DNA from: Archaeoglobales archaeon
GTDB lineage: Archaea > Halobacteriota > Archaeoglobi > Archaeoglobales > Archaeoglobaceae
NCBI GenBank assembly: GCA_003663055.1
Contig: QMZF01000001.1
Coordinates: 1-17,640 of the forward strand
Direction: 5' to 3'
DNA length: 17,640 nt
In this document: positions 13,638-17,640 of the stretch, piece by piece
Layout of the letters: each line of letters starts with the position of its first letter
How positions within the stretch are numbered: position 1 is the stretch's first letter
Notes under the pieces: generated by a model
Database searches by the model: none
What the model was told of the DNA's origin: nothing
The model's input: only the letters and a program-made list of their open reading frames with translations
Program-made: the position numbers and the translations under genes

Positions 13638-15032
13638 ATGGACACCGGCAAAATGGTGGAATTCTTTAGTGTCACTGTAAACAACCCCGTCACGAAAATG
13701 GTGATAAAGAGAACGCTCAAAAAAGAAGAGGGCTCCACAAAACTCGAATACTACCTTAAGGCATTTGCAGAAGGCAAAGATATTGGTAGTGTGGAGTATA
13801 AGATAATTAAATCTGTAATAAAAACTGGACTGAAAATTTTTGGAGGAAAGGAGGAAGAGCTTAAAGAGAGGTTGAGAGATGCGTACTGGCGCAGGGGCTT
13901 TGTAAATGTTTTAACGGGCTTGGTTGAATTTGGCGTTAGAAAGCCGTTTGTTCCAGGCGCACCTTTTCTTATTGTATGGGACCTGACGTATGCATGCAAT
14001 CTCAGATGCAAGCACTGTTATGCGACTGCTGGCAAAGCTTGGAAGGATGAGCTTACAACGGAGGAAGCTTTGAAAGCCCTTGATGTGCTTGGGGATGCAG
14101 GAGTTACTGCTATAGCATTCTCTGGCGGTGAACCCCTCCTCCGCAGGGATTTTACGGAGATAGCATCGTACGCTAGCAGCAAAGGTATGTTTGTTGCTGT
14201 TGCAACAAATGGGACGCTGCTAACAAGGGAAAAGGTTGAAGAGCTGAAGAATGCTGGAGTGGGCTTCGTTCAGATCAGTCTAGATGGGACAAAGGAAACA
14301 CACGAAGCTTTTAGGGGCATAAGCGGCATTTACGAGAAAGTCATTGAAGGTATAAAAAATACGATTGAGTCTGGCCTTATAACGTGTATATCTACAACGG
14401 CAACTAAGTTCAACAAACACGACATCATTGCAATTATGGATATGGCCGAAGAGCTGGGAGTTGAATGGTTCATGCTTTACAATTTCGTACCGACGGGAAG
14501 AGGAGACTTCGAAATGGATTTAGATTGCGAAGAAAGAGAAAAACTTCTTAAGGAACTCTGGAGGAGGCTGAAAACGACTGGTATCAACTTTATGTCAACG
14601 GCTCCCTATTATGCAAGAATAGCGATGCAGGAAGAAAGTTCAACGATTCCGACCCACTTCTATAACCCTACACTTGAAGGGAGGCTCAGAAGTCTTGCAG
14701 AATTCATCGGTGGTTGTGGCTGCGGCAGGTTTTACATTGCCATAAGGGCTAATGGGAATATAGAACCTTGTGTGTTCTTCCCCCTTACGCTTGATAACAT
14801 AAAGAACTTCGAAAGCGGCGAAGATTTCTTGAGATTCTGGAAAGAGAACGAAGTTCTTAACATGCTGAGGGACAAGGATTCTATAGAGATCTGCGGAGAA
14901 TGTCGCTACCGCTACGTATGTGGTGGGTGTAGAGCTAGGGCGTACGCCTATACCGGAGACTTTATGAAAGCAGATCCTGGGTGTATAATAGCTGAGAAGA
15001 GAATTAAAAAGGCTGTAAAAGCTAAATCTTAA
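13638..15032 (+). CDS. Radical SAM/SPASM domain protein
   Basis: 464 residues. An N-terminal region of about 110 residues of unknown role precedes the radical SAM core, whose 4Fe-4S cluster is bound by C120, C124 and C127 (CNLRCKHC). SGGEP (162-166) and VATNGTLLT are further SAM-barrel motifs. The C-terminal SPASM region holds eight cysteines (360, 362, 378, 419, 422, 428, 431, 449), enough for two auxiliary clusters. SPASM enzymes mature peptides or act in haem and other cofactor pathways (AhbC/AhbD, PqqE, MftC). No precursor peptide gene was seen nearby and I cannot assign a substrate. GGGGGGAGC five bases before the ATG is a strong ribosome site. Confidence 0.88.
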   Translation: MDTGKMVEFFSVTVNNPVTKMVIKRTLKKEEGSTKLEYYLKAFAEGKDIGSVEYKIIKSVIKTGLKIFGGKEEELKERLRDAYWRRGFVNVLTGLVEFGVRKPFVPGAPFLIVWDLTYACNLRCKHCYATAGKAWKDELTTEEALKALDVLGDAGVTAIAFSGGEPLLRRDFTEIASYASSKGMFVAVATNGTLLTREKVEELKNAGVGFVQISLDGTKETHEAFRGISGIYEKVIEGIKNTIESGLITCISTTATKFNKHDIIAIMDMAEELGVEWFMLYNFVPTGRGDFEMDLDCEEREKLLKELWRRLKTTGINFMSTAPYYARIAMQEESSTIPTHFYNPTLEGRLRSLAEFIGGCGCGRFYIAIRANGNIEPCVFFPLTLDNIKNFESGEDFLRFWKENEVLNMLRDKDSIEICGECRYRYVCGGCRARAYAYTGDFMKADPGCIIAEKRIKKAVKAKS

Positions 15033-15067
15033 AAAACTTTATTTTGCTACTTTTTAAGGATTCATGA

Positions 15068-15080
15068 CAAAGTTTTTATC
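15068..15080 (+). promoter_or_regulatory. Candidate promoter of the TPR gene cluster
   Basis: ACAAAGTTTTTATC, about 35 bases before the ATG at 15111. Transcription would begin near 15100, just before GGTGG at 15102-15106. The 78-base gap after the radical SAM gene allows either read-through or separate initiation. Confidence 0.4.
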
Positions 15081-15110
15081 TATTCTTTCCGAGCTACGGC
15101 TGGTGGTTTG

Positions 15111-15788
15111 ATGGATGAGGAATTCCGGAAGCTATTCGAGAGGGGTATGAATGCTCGAAGCCCGGAGGAAGGTGTGGAATGCTTCAAAAAATGCTTGGAA
15201 ATAGAACCAAATAATGTGTACGCTTTAAACAACCTCGGTATTGCACTTTACGAGCTTGGCAGGGTTGATGAGGCTGAAAGCTATATCAACAGAGCTATTG
15301 AACTAAATCCCGACTATGCAGATGCTTGGTATAACAGAGGTATTATCCTCTCCGATGCTGGAAAGCATGAAGAAGCCATACAATGCTTTGAAAGAGCCGT
15401 GGAATTGAACCCCGACGATGCGGCAGCGTGGAATAACATGGGTCTTTCTTACTTCGAGAGGGGAGACATTGAGAAGGCTATAGAGTGCTACATGAGGTCT
15501 ATTAGCGTTGACGAAGGGCATGTTACTGCATGGTACAATCTAGGAGTTGCGTACTACAGTTCTGGGAAGTACGATTATGCACTTAACAGTTTCAAAAAGG
15601 CGTTATCATTGGTGGAATCGGTTGATATACTTGTCAACCTCGGAATAACCTATGGAAAGCTAAAAATGTACAAAGAAGCCATGGAGTGCTTCGATAAAGT
15701 TCTCGAAATCGATCCAGATAACTCTGCTGCAAACTATAACAAGCTCGTGCTTGAGAACATTATGCGGAGGGAGGGTAAGCTTGATTAA
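15111..15788 (+). CDS. Tetratricopeptide repeat protein
   Basis: 225 residues made almost wholly of TPR units of 34 residues, about six of them. Clear copies start near VYALNNLGIALYELGRVDEA, ADAWYNRGIILSDAGKHEEA, AAAWNNMGLSYFERGDIEKA and VTAWYNLGVAYYSSGKYDYA, most ending in the LNPD/IDPD turn. There is no signal peptide or membrane segment, so it is probably a cytoplasmic scaffold. The ATG at 15111 is preferred over the TTG just before it because GGTGG lies five bases upstream. Its end overlaps the next gene by eight bases. Confidence 0.9.
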   Translation: MDEEFRKLFERGMNARSPEEGVECFKKCLEIEPNNVYALNNLGIALYELGRVDEAESYINRAIELNPDYADAWYNRGIILSDAGKHEEAIQCFERAVELNPDDAAAWNNMGLSYFERGDIEKAIECYMRSISVDEGHVTAWYNLGVAYYSSGKYDYALNSFKKALSLVESVDILVNLGITYGKLKMYKEAMECFDKVLEIDPDNSAANYNKLVLENIMRREGKLD

Positions 15789-16734
15789 CATAAACAAGGC
15801 TAGAGAAATTCTAGAAGGTTTAGAACTTAAGGGCGTTAAGGTTCGAATTTTAAATCCAACTGCAGAGATGCGGGAATTTTTAAGACTTTCGGAACTTGGA
15901 ATGGATGTGGAGTTGGAGGAAGGAGAGGAACCCGCAATAATACTGGAGAAGAGTGGTATAAGGATAGTTTACAACGCAGTTCCAGCCCAGATGGAATACG
16001 AACCATTTTTGAGAACAATTGCAAGACTCGCGCGGTCTAACAGCAATCTAAAAGAAGAGAACTTGAAAAAAATAGCAGATTGTAACGCAGAAGTAGTTGT
16101 TTTCGTTGCCCCGTTCTGTCCTCACTGCGCAAAGGTAGTTGAAATAGCGAACAAAATAGCTATAGCAAACCCGAAAATTAAGGTTAGGATAGTCGATGTG
16201 TCTTTACTGACAAAACTAGGAGAGCGTTTTGGAATAACTTCTGCTCCCACGGTGGTGATAAATGGAGAAATAAAGCTCGTAGGTGAATTGAGCGAGAATG
16301 AGCTGGTAGAGTGGATATACAGAGCAAATAGTGAGTATAAATTCGACTATTTCGTTACTTTACTAAGGGATGGCAGGATTGATGAAGTGATGGAAATCAT
16401 CAGTAAAAAGCCGGAGGATGTCGAAGTTCTCGGCGAAATCCTAGACCAGCCTGAACTTATGGCGAGAATAGGGGCGATGATTTTGCTTGAAAGGGTGTTT
16501 AGAGACAAACCAGAAGCAATTGAAATTGCAAAAAGGAAGATAAGAGAACTCCTATTGAGCGATGATTCGGTCAAGGCTCAAGACGCTGCGTTTATACTAG
16601 GCAAGATAGGTAGGAAAGAAGACATTCCTCTACTGCAAAAACTTCTTGAGAGTAGAGACAGCGAAGTGAGGGAAGCCGCAAGGGAAGCTATAAACGAGAT
16701 CGAAGAACGAGATAAAGAAACCTTTTTAATTTAG
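15781..16734 (+). CDS. Thioredoxin-fold disulfide oxidoreductase fused to HEAT repeats
   Basis: 317 residues from TTG at 15781, preceded by GGAGGGAGGG (15766-15775) five bases away; no ATG fits. Residues about 1-90 look like the first, cysteine-free thioredoxin fold of a PDO-type protein. Residues about 98-185 are a second fold with the redox motif APFCPHC and the cis-proline segment TSAPTVVINGE. Residues about 190-310 are helical repeats like HEAT/PBS-lyase units (ARIGAMILLERVF, AQDAAFILGKIGRKEDIPLL, DSEVREAAREAINEI). Archaeal PDOs normally have two active folds and no such tail. It overlaps the TPR gene by eight bases and its stop overlaps the DtxR-family start (TAGTG). Confidence 0.8.
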   Translation: MININKAREILEGLELKGVKVRILNPTAEMREFLRLSELGMDVELEEGEEPAIILEKSGIRIVYNAVPAQMEYEPFLRTIARLARSNSNLKEENLKKIADCNAEVVVFVAPFCPHCAKVVEIANKIAIANPKIKVRIVDVSLLTKLGERFGITSAPTVVINGEIKLVGELSENELVEWIYRANSEYKFDYFVTLLRDGRIDEVMEIISKKPEDVEVLGEILDQPELMARIGAMILLERVFRDKPEAIEIAKRKIRELLLSDDSVKAQDAAFILGKIGRKEDIPLLQKLLESRDSEVREAAREAINEIEERDKETFLI

Positions 16735-17333
16735 TGGGTAGAGAATTTTACGTGGAGAGGATTGAAGAGTACCTCGAAGCAATCTATGATATTCAGATGG
16801 AAAAAAAGAGGGCTGCAAAGACAAGCGATTTAGCAAAAAAACTAGAAGTAAGACCGTCTAGTGTAACAGAAATGCTCTTAAAGCTAAGTGAGAGGGGTTA
16901 TGTTGAGTACCGCCCGTATAGAGGAGCGGTGCTTACGAGAAAAGGTGAAGAAGTTGCTAAGAGGATCAAGAGATATCACCGCATATTTGAGGAGTTTTTC
17001 TCGGGCTTCCTTGGAATTGAAGGAAGTGAAGCCCACAGGTTGAGTTGTGAATTAGAGCATCACGTAACAGATGAAATTGCTAGGAAAGTTTGTGAAATTA
17101 TAGCAAGTAGATGTAACATTTGCGAAAACTGCGAGTTTAACATAGTTAGCCTGAGCGAGGCTAAGCCTGGAAGGTACTTAGTTGTTGCCTGCCCCGCAGT
17201 AGCAGAATCTTTTGGTGTTGTACCGGACAAAAAAGTCATCGTTAGAGAAAAAGGCATTGAAGTTGATGGAGAACAGATAATGGTTTCCGAAAAACTTGCA
17301 GCGAGGATTATTCTCGAGAGAGTCAGTGATTAA
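16734..17333 (+). CDS. DtxR/MntR-family metal-dependent repressor
   Basis: 199 residues from GTG at 16734. The winged helix occupies about 7-70 (VERIEEYLEAIYDI ... RPSSVTEMLLKLSERGYVEY ... GAVLTRKGEEVAKRI). The metal-binding and dimerisation domain follows, with H82 (RYHRIFEEFF), SCELEHHVTDEI (104-115: C105, E106, E108, H109, H110) as likely ligands. C127-x2-C130-x2-C133 is an extra cysteine cluster. The last 60 residues resemble a short FeoA/SH3-like domain. It presumably represses iron or manganese genes. GTG overlaps the preceding stop (TAGTG); another in-frame GTG at 16752 is possible, since many relatives start at that point. Confidence 0.88.
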   Translation: MGREFYVERIEEYLEAIYDIQMEKKRAAKTSDLAKKLEVRPSSVTEMLLKLSERGYVEYRPYRGAVLTRKGEEVAKRIKRYHRIFEEFFSGFLGIEGSEAHRLSCELEHHVTDEIARKVCEIIASRCNICENCEFNIVSLSEAKPGRYLVVACPAVAESFGVVPDKKVIVREKGIEVDGEQIMVSEKLAARIILERVSD

Positions 17334-17640
17334 GCTTAAACTTTGACTCTGAAGCAAGCTCATGAGCAAGTCTTATTGGCTCTGGTAGTTTATGTTTTTT
17401 TACGCACATTTTTACTAGCATTACGGCAGTTTCTGGACTGATCAGGTGTCCCGGAGAAACGTAGATCGGTTTGCACTTTTTGCACGTCTTTATGGCATAG
17501 CCAATAACTTCGTCGTCATCGTAGATGGGTTCAGCTTTCATAACATTCTCTGGCTCTTCTACTCTTCCATAGAGTTTCTTTTTGGTAACCCCTATGCTTG
17601 GTGCACCAAGCTTAAGACCTATGTACGTAGCGAGCCCACA
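17323..17640 (-). CDS. nfi: Endonuclease V, C-terminal part (start lies outside the window)
   Basis: 105 residues are visible; the frame is open to the window edge. It contains CGLATYIGLKLGAPSIGVTK, then KPIYVSPGHLISPETAVMLV and LPEPIRLAHELAS near the C-terminus, all typical of the second half of endonuclease V. The enzyme cuts DNA one base 3' of deoxyinosine, repairing deaminated adenine; the main catalytic aspartate and glutamate would lie in the missing part. The internal ATG at 17541 is not the start, since the homology continues upstream of it. The end overlaps the convergent repressor gene by 11 bases. Confidence 0.92.
   Translation of the reverse strand, partial: CGLATYIGLKLGAPSIGVTKKKLYGRVEEPENVMKAEPIYDDDEVIGYAIKTCKKCKPIYVSPGHLISPETAVMLVKMCVKKHKLPEPIRLAHELASESKFKLNH

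Noticed and set aside
1..17640. CRISPR arrays, insertion sequences, integrase genes or attachment sites
   Set aside because: No regularly spaced direct repeats, transposase or integrase motifs, or long terminal inverted repeats were found; the region looks like stable chromosome.

Overview
The window comes from an anaerobic euryarchaeon, most probably the order Archaeoglobales. Support: archaeal gene types (SmAP/Sm-like protein, AbrB-PhoU regulator, SecE-Spt5-L11 block, Yip1-like membrane protein), A/T-rich TATA boxes about 25 bases before start codons, Shine-Dalgarno (SD) sites matching GGAGGTGATC, a hexulose-phosphate synthase/RraA fusion, and an Sm-like protein that reads very much like Archaeoglobus Sm2. 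No tRNA, rRNA, CRISPR array, insertion sequence or prophage was seen. Genes are tightly packed and no gene-free stretch exceeds 300 bases.

Layout. 1-109: start of an unknown minus-strand gene. 327-1793: glutamine synthetase (minus), with a promoter carrying two CTTTAAAG boxes 20 bases apart. 1976-3277: Hps-RraA fusion. 3387-3753: small membrane-protein gene broken by one extra G. 3818-4665: SLOG-family protein and YjbQ, overlapping by ATGA. 4674-5281 (minus): SmAP2 followed by a winged-helix regulator with a C-terminal cysteine cluster. 5397-6314: sugar-nucleotide epimerase. 6304-8009 (minus): tandem-biotinyl carrier overlapping an iron-type alcohol dehydrogenase. 8094-8990: AbrB-PhoU regulator. 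8965-9600 (minus): Yip1-like membrane protein. 9640-9699 (minus): a candidate H/ACA guide RNA with its own TATA box. 9724-10941 (minus): dihydroorotase. 11019-13252: ftsZ-secE-spt5-rpl11. 13253-13561 (minus): HTH regulator, divergent from a radical SAM/SPASM enzyme (13638-15032) across a promoter with an 18-base inverted repeat. 15111-17333: TPR protein, thioredoxin-HEAT fusion and DtxR-family repressor with overlapping ends. 17323-17640 (minus): C-terminal half of endonuclease V.

Working together: core functions are nitrogen assimilation (glnA), pentose supply through the ribulose-monophosphate route (hps), pyrimidine synthesis (pyrC), cell division, secretion, transcription elongation and translation (ftsZ block), and DNA repair (nfi). 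The most interesting non-coding element is the H/ACA RNA candidate: an 8-bp lower stem ending directly at ACA, a two-sided guide pocket, a 6-bp upper stem and a k-loop, with 15 nt from upper stem to ACA. The least understood coding region is 13253-17333, where radical SAM, TPR, CPHC-thioredoxin/HEAT and metal-repressor genes sit together between two regulators.
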